Source of the DNA: Kaistella palustris DSM 21579
Lineage (GTDB): Bacteria; Bacteroidota; Bacteroidia; Flavobacteriales; Weeksellaceae
Reading direction: 5' to 3'
Assembly (NCBI RefSeq): GCF_000422265.1
Contig: NZ_AULL01000018.1
Span: 92,057-156,056 of the forward strand
DNA length: 64,000 bases
The position numbers and the translations under genes were made by a program. The notes beneath the pieces were generated by a model that saw nothing but the letters and a program-made list of their open reading frames with translations, ran no database searches and was not told the DNA's origin. Positions within the stretch are counted from its first letter, which is position 1. Each line of letters opens with the position of its first letter. This document shows, one piece after another, positions 26,220 to 34,867 of the stretch.

Positions 26220-28604
26220 ATGAAATTTATAATAAATATCATCGCAATCTTTTTTGGGTTGCTGTTCGCTCACGCACAAACCAACTTTACCGTCAAAGGG
26301 AAAGTGATCGACTATCACAATAAAACACCATTACAACAGGCTTCCGTTACCCTTGGGAAATTCACGCAGGTTTCAGATGCCGGCGGGAATTTTACGTTTA
26401 AAGCAGTACCGAACGGAAAATATTCACTGCTCGCAAACCATCCCGACTGTGCTGCCTATTCTGAAGAGATCACCATTAATAAAAATGTTGAAGTTACGAT
26501 CCAGCTGGAACATCACGTAGCCGACATTGAAACCATAACGTTACACGGAACGCATAAAAACACGAATTCCCTGATCGTAAGATCTTTGGATAAAAATGAA
26601 CTCGACCGGAATTCTACCGAAAATCTGGGAAATATTTTAGCTGGTATTTCGGGTGTCGGTGCTTTAAAGACCGGCAATAACATTGCAAAGCCCATTATTC
26701 ACGGACTTTACGGAAGCCGCGTTCCGATCATCAACAACGGTGTAAAAATGGCGGAGCAGGAATGGGGCGTAGAACATGCGCCAAATATCGATGTGAATCA
26801 GTTCGACCACGTAGATGTGATCAAAGGAGCCTCCGCCTTAAAATACGGAAGCGATGCCATCGGTGGTGTAGTTGTTTTGGAACCTGCGGTTTATAAAAGA
26901 AAAGACACCCTTCAGGGCAGTGCGAATCTTTCGGCAATCTCTAACGGGAATGGCGTTGGTTTCGGACTGAATGTACTTAAAACCTGGGAAAACGGCTGGG
27001 CCGTTAAAACAACGGGTGGATTCAAGAAATTAGGTGACTTAAAAACGCCGGATTATAACTTGATGAATACTGGTTTGCAAAATCACTCGTTCAGTTTAAC
27101 CGTTCAAAATAATACGTACTTACAGGGAATCTCTTTTGATTACAGCGTTACGGATTCTGAAATCGGCATTTACAGAGGTTCTGATTTAGGGAATTTAGAA
27201 GATTTCTATAAGGCGCTGACTTCCGATATCCCAATTTACAGCAGGGATTTTTCTTACTCGATAGATAATCCAAAACAGGACGTGCAACACCATATTGCGA
27301 AGATTTCCGCTTTTAAAAGATTTGAAAACCTGGGAAAAGTTTCTGTCGATTACAACTTCCAGTACAATCACAGAAGGGAATATGATGTACGGCGAGGTGA
27401 ACTTGCAGAGGTTCCGTCTTTAGACCTGGAATTATATACGAACCAGCTCAATATCAATGATTTTATCGAGCGTGGACACTGGAGTCTGGAAACGGGCATC
27501 GACCTGAAATACCAGTTTAATTATTCCACACCGGAAACGATGGCGAGAAGATTGGTGCCGAATTACAATCAGTATTCAGGCGGAGCTTATTCGGTCTTTA
27601 AATATAAAATTACGCCGAAACTGAATACGGAAGCGGGTTTACGTTATGATGTTACCACTTATAATGTAAAAAAATGGTATGACCTGAGTGACTGGGAAAA
27701 CCTTTACGCCGAAGATTTTTCGCGTTTTTATGTAAAAACCGACGGTAACCGTGTCTTCACGAAACCAAAATTGACTTTCGAAAATTTGTCTTTTAATGCC
27801 GGCCTGGATTTTCAGCCTACGAAAAATTTCGATGTGAAACTGAATTACGCGAAAGTCGGCAGGATACCTAATATCGCAGAACTCTTCGCCGATGGTCTGC
27901 ATCATTCCGCAGCCATTATCGAAGTGGGAAACATGGCGATTAAAAATGAAGACGGCAACCAGTTTAATCTGAACATCGACGGAAAAATCAATATTCTGAA
28001 TGGTATGAGAATTAACATCAATCCTTATTTGTTCATAACTAAAAACTTCATTACAGAAATACCGACCGGAATTCAAAATACGATCCGCGGTGTGTTCCCG
28101 GTTTGGTCTTATCAGCAGATTGATGCGAGAATGTATGGTCTGGATGCCGACGCGCAACTGAAATTAAACGACCTGCTGGAATACCACGGGAATTTCTCCT
28201 ACATCAAAGGTCAAAATAAAACGGATGATGAGCCATTGATCTTGATGGTGCCGACGAATTTCAGCAACAGTCTGGAATTTAAAAACGTTGCGTGGAAGAA
28301 TTTCTATTTCAAGGTTCAGCAACAGACTTTCCTGCATCAGAATAGGTTTCCGGTTTACAATCCGACCATAAGTATTTTTGAAAACGGCGTTCAGGCCGCG
28401 AAAACGCTGGATCTTTCTACACCTCCGCCGACTTATACTTTGTGGAGTCTGCAAACCGGTTTCGACTTCAATACCCATTTTTCAGCAGGACTGAGTGTGA
28501 CCAATCTTTTTGACACCAACTACAAAGATTATCTGAACAGAATGCGCTTTTTCTCCTACGAAATGGGCCGAAATATCATCTTCAACATTAAGTATAACTT
28601 CTAG
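26220..28604 (+). CDS. TonB-dependent outer-membrane receptor
   Basis: A 794-residue receptor. Signal peptide ends FAHAQ, then a carboxypeptidase-like beta-sandwich (FTVKGKVIDYHNKTPLQQA, residues 20-105), the plug domain (LGNILAGISGVGALK, KPIIHGLYGSRVPIINNGV, HVDVIKGASALKYGSDAIGG), and a 22-strand barrel ending in IIFNIKYNF. The plug segment QEWGVEHAPNID resembles receptors of the ZnuD (zinc) type. With the Cys/His-rich protein upstream and a lipoprotein 11 bases downstream, a metal-uptake role is plausible but inferred. Confidence 0.92.
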   Translation: MKFIINIIAIFFGLLFAHAQTNFTVKGKVIDYHNKTPLQQASVTLGKFTQVSDAGGNFTFKAVPNGKYSLLANHPDCAAYSEEITINKNVEVTIQLEHHVADIETITLHGTHKNTNSLIVRSLDKNELDRNSTENLGNILAGISGVGALKTGNNIAKPIIHGLYGSRVPIINNGVKMAEQEWGVEHAPNIDVNQFDHVDVIKGASALKYGSDAIGGVVVLEPAVYKRKDTLQGSANLSAISNGNGVGFGLNVLKTWENGWAVKTTGGFKKLGDLKTPDYNLMNTGLQNHSFSLTVQNNTYLQGISFDYSVTDSEIGIYRGSDLGNLEDFYKALTSDIPIYSRDFSYSIDNPKQDVQHHIAKISAFKRFENLGKVSVDYNFQYNHRREYDVRRGELAEVPSLDLELYTNQLNINDFIERGHWSLETGIDLKYQFNYSTPETMARRLVPNYNQYSGGAYSVFKYKITPKLNTEAGLRYDVTTYNVKKWYDLSDWENLYAEDFSRFYVKTDGNRVFTKPKLTFENLSFNAGLDFQPTKNFDVKLNYAKVGRIPNIAELFADGLHHSAAIIEVGNMAIKNEDGNQFNLNIDGKINILNGMRININPYLFITKNFITEIPTGIQNTIRGVFPVWSYQQIDARMYGLDADAQLKLNDLLEYHGNFSYIKGQNKTDDEPLILMVPTNFSNSLEFKNVAWKNFYFKVQQQTFLHQNRFPVYNPTISIFENGVQAAKTLDLSTPPPTYTLWSLQTGFDFNTHFSAGLSVTNLFDTNYKDYLNRMRFFSYEMGRNIIFNIKYNF

Positions 28605-28615
28605 AACCGCCAAAA

Positions 28616-29173
28616 ATGAAATCATTAAAAAAACTGAAATATATCGTCATATTATTCATAACTGTGATAACAGTGAATTGCAGCCGCGCCGACGAAGATG
28701 AAGATGTGCTTTCACAGGAAGATATTTCGAATGTTATTCTTACTATAAAAGATGATGCCACCGGTATTACAAATACGTATAACTACACGGTAAATTCAAC
28801 CACCAATCCCCGGATTAATTTAACCGACGGAAAAACTTATACGGTAAACGCTGTTTTCCTGAACGGAAACGAGGACGAAACCGAAAGCATCAAAGAAGCA
28901 AAAGATGAACATTTCCTGTTATTTCATTTTCAGAATTCCAACGTCGGCGTGGAAAGGATGGATGATGAATCTTCTACCAATACCGACGGAATTAAGATCG
29001 GTTTAAAAACGAAATGGACCGTCAATAAAGCAGAGAACGGCACAAATCCACAATTCGTTTTAACTTTGGTTCACGAGCCGGTATCGGTGAGCGCGGGCCA
29101 GCCCGGAAGCGAATTCGGTTCCGCCGTTGGCGGCGAAACAGATGCGGTGGCGACCTTTTCAATTTCAAAGTAA
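28616..29173 (+). CDS. Putative lipoprotein linked to the TonB receptor
   Basis: A 185-residue protein with signal peptide and a lipobox-like VNCS (Cys at about residue 22). A highly acidic start (RADEDEDVLSQED) is followed by a beta-rich domain (VILTIKDDATG, FLLFHFQN). The acidic stretch could bind cations. It begins 11 bases after the receptor stop and is surely co-transcribed with it. I recognise the arrangement from Bacteroidota receptor operons but not a proven function. Confidence 0.7.
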   Translation: MKSLKKLKYIVILFITVITVNCSRADEDEDVLSQEDISNVILTIKDDATGITNTYNYTVNSTTNPRINLTDGKTYTVNAVFLNGNEDETESIKEAKDEHFLLFHFQNSNVGVERMDDESSTNTDGIKIGLKTKWTVNKAENGTNPQFVLTLVHEPVSVSAGQPGSEFGSAVGGETDAVATFSISK

Positions 29174-29236
29174 AGTATATGCAAAGAGCGGGTTTGAACT
29201 TTAAAACCCTTTTTAAATAAATCAAAAAAAAATTCC

Positions 29237-29244
29237 TATTTTTG
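29237..29244 (+). promoter_or_regulatory. -7 box (TATTTTTG) of tig
   Basis: TATTTTTG matches TAnnTTTG, 25 bases before the trigger factor ATG. Confidence 0.55.
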
Positions 29245-29269
29245 CAACCTAAAATTTCAATTAACAATA

Positions 29270-30604
29270 ATGAACGTTACAGCGACCAACCACGACGAAG
29301 TAAGTGCTTTACTTACAGTTACGTTAGATAAATCAGATTACAAGGATAAAGTTGAAAAACAACTCATCAATTACGCAAAAAACGCGCAGGTTCCGGGCTT
29401 CCGGAAAGGAAAAGTGCCGTTGAGCATGGTGAGGAAACAGTATGAAGCCGGAATCGCTTTTGAGGAGATCAACAAACAGGTTTCTGATGCGCTGAACAAT
29501 TACGTAAAAGACAACAACCTGAGATTGGTCGGGCAGCCTGTGCCACAGCCAGTCGAAGAACTGAACCATAACGCTGAGCAGCTTTCAGTAGGTTTCGAAG
29601 TAGGTTACGAGCCGGAATTCACGATTGATCTTTCAAAATATGAAGCGCCACATTTTAAGGTAGAAGCTTCTGATAAGGAGATCAACCAAAGTATCGAAAA
29701 CATGCAGAAGCGCTTTGCAGAACAGGTGCCACAGGAAGCGATCGCTGACGATTCCCATATTGCGCTCGAAATCAGCCAGGTAGTGGAAGACGATGCGGAA
29801 GGTGCACACAACCACCCACCAAAATCAATTGTCGTAAATGCTGAACGTAAACTAGCTTTTGACCTTGTAAAAGGTTTGAAAATGGATGAGTCGGTAAAAG
29901 TTTCAAAAGAAGAACTTCAGAATAACGAAGAGCTGGCTAAGGAATTAGGCTTCAGCAAAGAAGAAACCGACCATCTTCACCATAATGAGATCGAAGTAAA
30001 AGTAACCGACTTCTACGGTTTAAATCTGGCCGAACTTAATCAGGAACTTTTTGATAAAGTATACGGCGAAGGAAATATTAAGTCTGAAGAAGAGTTAAAA
30101 GCACGTGTTAAAAGCGAACTCGACGAATATTTTCAGCAAAATGCCGATGTTCATTTCGTGAATAAAATTTTGGAACAGATCAACGAAAAGGAAGAAGTAA
30201 AACTTCCGGAAGCGTTTTTGGTGAAATGGTTAATGTTCAGCAATGAAAACATTAATGAAGAAAGCAAAGCGAAGGAAATTTTAGAATCAGAAAAAAACCA
30301 GCTGAAATATCAGATCCTGGAAGGTAAACTGATGAACGACAACAAAATCCAGCTTGATTATGCCGATGTGTTGGCACAGGCTGAGCAACTTGTAAGAAAC
30401 CAGTTGGCGATGTACGGCATTCACCACTTATCCGATGAAGAAGTACAGAAATATGCGGTTGAAATGTTGAAAGACGAGGAGCAGGTTCGCCAGATCTCAT
30501 CGGAAGTAGGCATGGCAAAACTGAAAGATGTGATCCTGGAAAAAGCCACTAAGACAGAAACACGAATCTCTCACGAGCAGTTTCTTGAAGAATTGAAAAA
30601 GTAA
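29270..30604 (+). CDS. tig: Trigger factor
   Basis: Ribosome-bound chaperone for nascent chains. The 444-residue protein has the ribosome-binding signature VPGFRKGKVP (residues about 41-50) in its N-terminal domain, a central region about 150-245 corresponding to the PPIase domain, and a long helical C-terminal chaperone domain. The PPIase part is divergent, as usual in Bacteroidota, so prolyl isomerase activity is uncertain. Own promoter upstream, strong terminator downstream. Confidence 0.95.
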   Translation: MNVTATNHDEVSALLTVTLDKSDYKDKVEKQLINYAKNAQVPGFRKGKVPLSMVRKQYEAGIAFEEINKQVSDALNNYVKDNNLRLVGQPVPQPVEELNHNAEQLSVGFEVGYEPEFTIDLSKYEAPHFKVEASDKEINQSIENMQKRFAEQVPQEAIADDSHIALEISQVVEDDAEGAHNHPPKSIVVNAERKLAFDLVKGLKMDESVKVSKEELQNNEELAKELGFSKEETDHLHHNEIEVKVTDFYGLNLAELNQELFDKVYGEGNIKSEEELKARVKSELDEYFQQNADVHFVNKILEQINEKEEVKLPEAFLVKWLMFSNENINEESKAKEILESEKNQLKYQILEGKLMNDNKIQLDYADVLAQAEQLVRNQLAMYGIHHLSDEEVQKYAVEMLKDEEQVRQISSEVGMAKLKDVILEKATKTETRISHEQFLEELKK

Positions 30605-30623
30605 TTTTTATTACATTTATACG

Positions 30624-30656
30624 ATCCGCCTCATTTCTGTGAGGCGGATTTTTTTA
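30624..30656 (+). terminator. Terminator after tig
   Basis: ATCCGCCTCA and TGAGGCGGAT form a perfect 10-bp stem followed by seven T. Confidence 0.92.
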
Positions 30657-30728
30657 TTATTAGCCTTAGTTTTTAGCGGTCTGCAGAAAAGCAATGCTGA
30701 TTTCTCCGAAAGAATGTTTACTGGTTTA

Positions 30729-31373
30729 TTAGTAGCTGAATGCTTCGAGATCGGTATTTGTCACCAGAAAATTCTCCAGTCTGGTAAGTCCGAGGCTTGT
30801 AATTTGAATATCAAAGGTTGCATGCAGAAAATTGCCTTTTTTTTCTAATGAAGTCTCGGTGAGGTCTTTGGCAATCGCAGCGATTTCCGTCAAGATCATT
30901 TGCTTTTTGTGAAAATGCTCGCTCGTGAAGGTGAGCCGCAAAACTTTGTTGTGGTTCTGCGGCAGAAAATATTTTGTGAGATACTTTGCGGAATAAATGA
31001 TTATGAGCGCGGAAATCAAAAAAGTATAGGCGATGTAAATTTCGCCAAAGCCAATAGCCATACCTATTGCCGCCGAAATCCAGATAATTCCGGCCGTGGT
31101 CAGACCGTAAACATTAAAACCTGATTTAAAGATGACACCTGCGCCCAGGAAACCAATGCCACTTACAATATATGAAGCAATCCTTGCCGGGTCGCCCGTA
31201 CCCGACACTTTATATGAAAGAATGGAAAACAGTGTAGAACCCAGGCAAATTACGGTAATGGTTTTTAAACCTGCAGACTTATCTTTCATTTCGCGCTCGA
31301 AACCCAGAATAAGTCCGGCAAGCAGCGAAATCAACGCTTTATAAATATCTAAAAATTCAAAGTGTTCAGACAT
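30729..31373 (-). CDS. MgtC/SapB family membrane protein
   Basis: A 214-residue protein with four to five membrane helices. It contains the family motifs GLILGFERE, VSGIGFLGAGVIFK and GLTTAGIIWISAAIGMAIG, then a C-terminal cytoplasmic ACT-like region. MgtC proteins support growth at low magnesium and inside macrophages in some pathogens; here the role is open. It is followed, 24 bases upstream on the same strand, by the DUF3109 gene, so the two may share a transcript. Confidence 0.93.
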   Translation of the reverse strand: MSEHFEFLDIYKALISLLAGLILGFEREMKDKSAGLKTITVICLGSTLFSILSYKVSGTGDPARIASYIVSGIGFLGAGVIFKSGFNVYGLTTAGIIWISAAIGMAIGFGEIYIAYTFLISALIIIYSAKYLTKYFLPQNHNKVLRLTFTSEHFHKKQMILTEIAAIAKDLTETSLEKKGNFLHATFDIQITSLGLTRLENFLVTNTDLEAFSY

Positions 31374-31397
31374 TTTTTATTTAAAGATAAAAAATTT

Positions 31398-31982
31398 TCA
31401 GGAACCGAACTCACGTTTCCATTCCTCGGCAGCTTCACAGAGGGTTTCATAAAACTCTTCGCCATATTTACGGATGAGCGGTGTTTTCAGGAATTTATAA
31501 ACAGGGACTTTCAGCTCGCGGCCTAAGATACAGGCATCGTTACAGATTTCCCATTCATGGTAATTTAACGCAGTGAAGGTGGAGTATTCGGTGACGCGAA
31601 TTGGGTAAAGGTGACACGAGATCGGTTTTTGCCAGTCTACCGCGCCGTCTTCATATGCTTTTTCGATGCCACATTTGGTAATGCCTTTTTCATCGAAAAT
31701 AACATAAGCGCACTCTGCACCGTTAACCATTGGCGTAACATAATCGCCGTCCATGGGATCTATGGTCCAGGTTCCCTGTTCCTCCAGCGCTTTTATACCC
31801 TCGGGACGAAGGTAGGGTTTCACTTTGTCGAAGATCCGGTCCAGAATTTCGGTTTCGGCTTTATCCAGCGGTGCGCCTACATCGCCGGCTACACAACAGG
31901 CTCCTTTGCATTTGCTCAGATTGCATACAAATTCTTCGGCGAATATGTCTTCGGAAAGCAATCTGTTATCGATTTGAATCAT
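31398..31982 (-). CDS. DUF3109 family cysteine-rich protein
   Basis: A 194-residue protein with nine cysteines, including CNLSKCKGACCVAGDVGAPL near the N-terminus and CHLYPIR later. This is the zinc/iron-sulfur ligand pattern of DUF3109, related to the YkgJ cluster-binding proteins. It is soluble. Adjacent to the DUF6427 gene with only 5 bases between, so probably co-transcribed with it. Function unknown. Confidence 0.88.
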   Translation of the reverse strand: MIQIDNRLLSEDIFAEEFVCNLSKCKGACCVAGDVGAPLDKAETEILDRIFDKVKPYLRPEGIKALEEQGTWTIDPMDGDYVTPMVNGAECAYVIFDEKGITKCGIEKAYEDGAVDWQKPISCHLYPIRVTEYSTFTALNYHEWEICNDACILGRELKVPVYKFLKTPLIRKYGEEFYETLCEAAEEWKREFGS

Positions 31983-31987
31983 TTTTA

Positions 31988-32896
31988 TTAAATAGTAAAA
32001 TTAAAATAGCTTGTGAGTTTAAACAGCACAAGACAAAAAATAAAAAGCCAGAGTCCTGCTTCCTTCAGCCAGTATTTTGGCAGGAATTTCAGCATTCTGC
32101 TTATAATTATGGAGACCGGTAATGCGAGCAGCAGCAGATATTCATAAGTGTTGCCCATATATAAAACAATGGTGATCAGCTGCGCTACAGTAAATACGAG
32201 TAAGAAAGTGTACTTAAATTTACTTGTGGGGCTTTTGCGGTTATAATGTTTAAAATGATCCATCACTGCATGTATAAGCATCAGTACGATGGGAATCAGC
32301 CAAACCATATTTTCAAGATATTCTGAAATATGAAACTTCTCGAACGGCCAGTAGTCCGTGTTCCAGGAATTCATTCCCATATAATACGCAAGGCCGAAAT
32401 AGGAAAGTGCGACCAGAAAAAAGCCGAAAAACAATCTGAACACGTGCAGCCCGATCCGGTCCGAAGTTGCAATCACGTGCAAAATTACGAAAATTGCCAT
32501 CGGCCACGTCGTAGGCAGGAAAATAAAATTCAAAGCCACCAGCGTTCCTGCCAAAATGTAGTAGTTTTTTCGCATGCCCATATCCACGTTGGTGAGCATC
32601 AGCAAAATAATAGAGTTTGTAAAAAGTGTCACGGCAAGGCCAATATCCAGATCGCCGGTATACAGCGCAAAAACTATGGTCGTATAAAGAAAAAGCGGCA
32701 GGTGAGTCTGGTAATTCAGCGCGATGGCATTAAAGCAAAAATATCCGAGCGCTACACCGGCAAAAGTGATCACTGCAGAAAGCAGATCCAAGGTATTGAA
32801 ATCCAGAAAATTAAAACCGATTACGATTAAAAGAAGAATACCAATGTAGACGGGTATCGAAAATATATTGCTTTCTTTTGAAAGTAATCGAAACAT
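31988..32896 (-). CDS. DUF6427 polytopic membrane protein
   Basis: A 302-residue protein with about eight to nine predicted membrane helices (for example VYIGILLLIVIGFNFL, ALGYFCFNAIAL, LLLLALPVSIIISRML) and no recognisable enzymatic motif. The family is confined to Bacteroidota and is usually found next to DUF6341, as here on the opposite strand. The ATG lies only 42 bases from that gene's ATG and the two promoters interleave. Function unknown. Confidence 0.8.
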   Translation of the reverse strand: MFRLLSKESNIFSIPVYIGILLLIVIGFNFLDFNTLDLLSAVITFAGVALGYFCFNAIALNYQTHLPLFLYTTIVFALYTGDLDIGLAVTLFTNSIILLMLTNVDMGMRKNYYILAGTLVALNFIFLPTTWPMAIFVILHVIATSDRIGLHVFRLFFGFFLVALSYFGLAYYMGMNSWNTDYWPFEKFHISEYLENMVWLIPIVLMLIHAVMDHFKHYNRKSPTSKFKYTFLLVFTVAQLITIVLYMGNTYEYLLLLALPVSIIISRMLKFLPKYWLKEAGLWLFIFCLVLFKLTSYFNFTI

Positions 32897-32902
32897 TTTT
32901 TA

Positions 32903-32920
32903 TAAATTTGTGCAAAGTTA
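32903..32920. promoter_or_regulatory. Interleaved divergent -7 boxes (DUF6427 / DUF6341)
   Basis: Plus-strand TAAATTTG (32903-32910) would serve the DUF6341 gene. Minus-strand TAACTTTG (32913-32920) would serve the DUF6427 gene. They lie two bases apart, so each start site should fall within or beside the other's -7 box. Confidence 0.5.
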
Positions 32921-32938
32921 ATTTAAAAAAGGAAAATA

Positions 32939-33172
32939 ATGACGTCTATATTTTTGCTCATCAGCAGGTTTTTCAAGTGGTCTTTTGGATTTTTCGACTT
33001 TGCGGGAAACGTGGTCAACTGGATTCTGTTTTTCGTGGCATCGGCCATTTTCTGCTATTGGGTGTACGTATTGATTTCCGTTTTGGGTGGCAACAAAGAT
33101 AAGGTATATGTTTCGCCTACAGAAGGCAAACATCCTTACTACGACCCCGAAATTTACAGCAAGGAAAACTAA
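32939..33172 (+). CDS. DUF6341 small membrane protein
   Basis: A 77-residue protein with one or two membrane segments (WSFGFFDFAGNVVNWILFFVA, FCYWVYVLISVLGG) and a polar C-terminus with KHPYYDPEIY. It matches the small Flavobacteriia family that accompanies DUF6427. It is divergent from that gene and shares its promoter region. An overlapping minus-strand frame is ignored because it lacks any recognisable family. Function unknown. Confidence 0.8.
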   Translation: MTSIFLLISRFFKWSFGFFDFAGNVVNWILFFVASAIFCYWVYVLISVLGGNKDKVYVSPTEGKHPYYDPEIYSKEN

Positions 33173-33199
33173 ATAATTGATACTGTTTATTATCATAGA

Positions 33200-33236
33200 A
33201 ATCCCGGAATTACTGCAATTCCGGGATTAATGTTTT
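33200..33236. terminator. Bidirectional terminator with 12-bp stem
   Basis: AATCCCGGAATT and AATTCCGGGATT pair perfectly around ACTGC, between two convergent genes. The T-tract is present on the plus side (TGTTTTT). Confidence 0.8.
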
Positions 33237-33252
33237 TAACCTTAAATGTTTT

Positions 33253-33687
33253 TTAGTGCATGGGAATAACCAAAACCGGAATTCTGGCGCGCCGCGTAAG
33301 TTCTTTGGTTAAGCTACCCACAAAAACATCATAAATTCCGCTTCTGCCGTGCGAACCCATTACAATATATCCTGCGTTTTTCTCTGCGGCATATTCCAGA
33401 ATAATGTCGCCGGCAACGCCCTGTTTCAGGAGATGTTCGCAATCCACGCCTTCGGCAATGATCCGCTGTTCAATACTGTTCAGGCGTAAAAGTTCCTCTT
33501 TGATTTCGTTCTGTTCCACTTCGGGGAAATACTGAAAACCGAGATCACCTATGGCAAATCCAATATCTGCCGGCGCTACGTGAATTAGACAGATCTTTCC
33601 TTTAATTTCCTTGGCAAAATTAACGGCGCATTTTATAAGATGATCTGTAGAATCGCCGAAGTCTACAGGTAATACGATATTGACCAT
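33253..33687 (-). CDS. Universal stress protein (UspA family)
   Basis: A 144-residue single Usp domain. It begins MVNIVLPVDFGDSTDHLI and ends with the ATP-binding loop GSHGRSGIYDVFVGSLTKELTRR (the G-x2-G-x9-G-[ST] pattern), so it should bind ATP. The frame is open further upstream, but the ATG at 33687 begins the conserved strand. Single gene. Confidence 0.92.
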   Translation of the reverse strand: MVNIVLPVDFGDSTDHLIKCAVNFAKEIKGKICLIHVAPADIGFAIGDLGFQYFPEVEQNEIKEELLRLNSIEQRIIAEGVDCEHLLKQGVAGDIILEYAAEKNAGYIVMGSHGRSGIYDVFVGSLTKELTRRARIPVLVIPMH

Positions 33688-33793
33688 GGTAATAATTTTT
33701 TGTTGTTTAAAGTTAGGCATTTTTTTCAGACTGAAAAAACCCACAACCATTTACTGCACCCGCATTTACCAAAAAAATGACAGATATCAGCAA

Positions 33794-34402
33794 TTACTGT
33801 ATTCTAAGGTCGAATACTTTTTTTTCCTCCAGAAATGCTTCCAGAAAATCATTCTCATCAACCTTGCCCACACCTTTGGGGGTTCCCGTAAAAATTAAAT
33901 CGCCCACGCGCAATGTAAAAAATTGCGAAACAAAAGCAATAATTTCTTCCGGCGGAAAAATCATCAGTGAAGTGTTTCCGTCCTGTACTTTTTCTTTGTT
34001 TTTGATTAATGAAAAGTTCAGGTTTTTCAGGTCGAAATCCGACTTTGGAAAAAAATCTGACAGCACTGCGCTTCCGTCAAATCCTTTTGCCAGTTCCCAC
34101 GGCAAACCTTTGGATTTGAGTTTGGTTTGAAGATCCCTGGCGGTGAAATCGATTCCCAAACCGATTTCCTCAAAATGTTTCCCGGCATTTTCAGGCTGTA
34201 TATATTTACCGCCTTTTGAGATTTTCAGTACAACTTCCAGCTCATAGTGTACATCATTTGAAAATTCAGGGATGTAAAAATCGCTGTTTTTCTTAAGTAC
34301 GGCAGTATCAGGTTTCATAAAGATCACCGGACTTTCGGGGATTTTGTTGCCAAGCTCATTTGCATGTTCAGCATAATTTCTGCCGATACAGATTATTTTC
34401 AT
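33794..34402 (-). CDS. Fumarylacetoacetate hydrolase family protein (YcgM-like)
   Basis: A 202-residue FAH-fold enzyme. Residues MKIICIGRNYAEHANELG, PVIFMKPDTAVL, the metal ligands HYELEVVL (E-x-E), and GLGIDFTARDLQ are typical of YcgM/FAHD1-type proteins, which cleave or decarboxylate acylpyruvates or oxaloacetate. Substrate not determined. It precedes a DUF2007 gene on the same strand with a short gap. Confidence 0.93.
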   Translation of the reverse strand: MKIICIGRNYAEHANELGNKIPESPVIFMKPDTAVLKKNSDFYIPEFSNDVHYELEVVLKISKGGKYIQPENAGKHFEEIGLGIDFTARDLQTKLKSKGLPWELAKGFDGSAVLSDFFPKSDFDLKNLNFSLIKNKEKVQDGNTSLMIFPPEEIIAFVSQFFTLRVGDLIFTGTPKGVGKVDENDFLEAFLEEKKVFDLRIQ

Positions 34403-34425
34403 TTTTCTTTTATTTTTTAAAGTTT

Positions 34426-34848
34426 TCAGGCATTAAATTCATTGCCGCAATAGTAGCAGTGGTACAGGTGACTTGGTGTTTTGAGCGGGAAACCGAGGAA
34501 TAACAATGAGATCCCAAATAAGCCACCGGGATTCTCGTCGCGGTACAGGTGATTGGACCCACATTCGGGACATACATATTTAAACTCGGGCTCTGCAATC
34601 GTGTGTTCAACCTCAAGTTCTACACGTTCGTTATCTAAAAAGTTCTTCAGAATTTCTTCAGCCTTTTCTTTTTCATTATCAAAGACCTGCAGCTGTATTC
34701 CACCTAAAGCCTGCGACAGAAGCCAGTCTGACTGTATCGTCTGCTCATTGGCGATAAAACTCTCGAGCCCGTGGTTGGCCAGGATCTGCTTATCACGGTT
34801 CGCTTCGATGCTGTTGCTGTAAAATTTAAATTTGACGAGTGAAGGCAT
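34426..34848 (-). CDS. DUF2007 domain protein with C-terminal zinc ribbon
   Basis: A 140-residue protein. The N-terminal half is a DUF2007 (signal-transducing PII-like) fold: VKFKFYSNSIEANRDKQILANHGLESFIANE. The C-terminal half carries CPECGSNH and CYYCGNEF, a CxxC...CxxC zinc ribbon. It lies between the FAH gene and the exonuclease gene in a minus-strand run. Function unknown. Confidence 0.82.
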   Translation of the reverse strand: MPSLVKFKFYSNSIEANRDKQILANHGLESFIANEQTIQSDWLLSQALGGIQLQVFDNEKEKAEEILKNFLDNERVELEVEHTIAEPEFKYVCPECGSNHLYRDENPGGLFGISLLFLGFPLKTPSHLYHCYYCGNEFNA

Positions 34849-34867
34849 ACATTTCCTTTATTATAAT

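Noticed and set aside
32330..32830. 166-codon plus-strand ORF opposite the DUF6427 gene
   Set aside because: Rich in charged and glutamine residues from the antisense of hydrophobic codons; the membrane protein on the minus strand is the coherent gene.
32918..33196. 92-codon minus-strand ORF opposite the DUF6341 gene
   Set aside because: Covers the DUF6341 gene and the divergent promoters, with no family resemblance.
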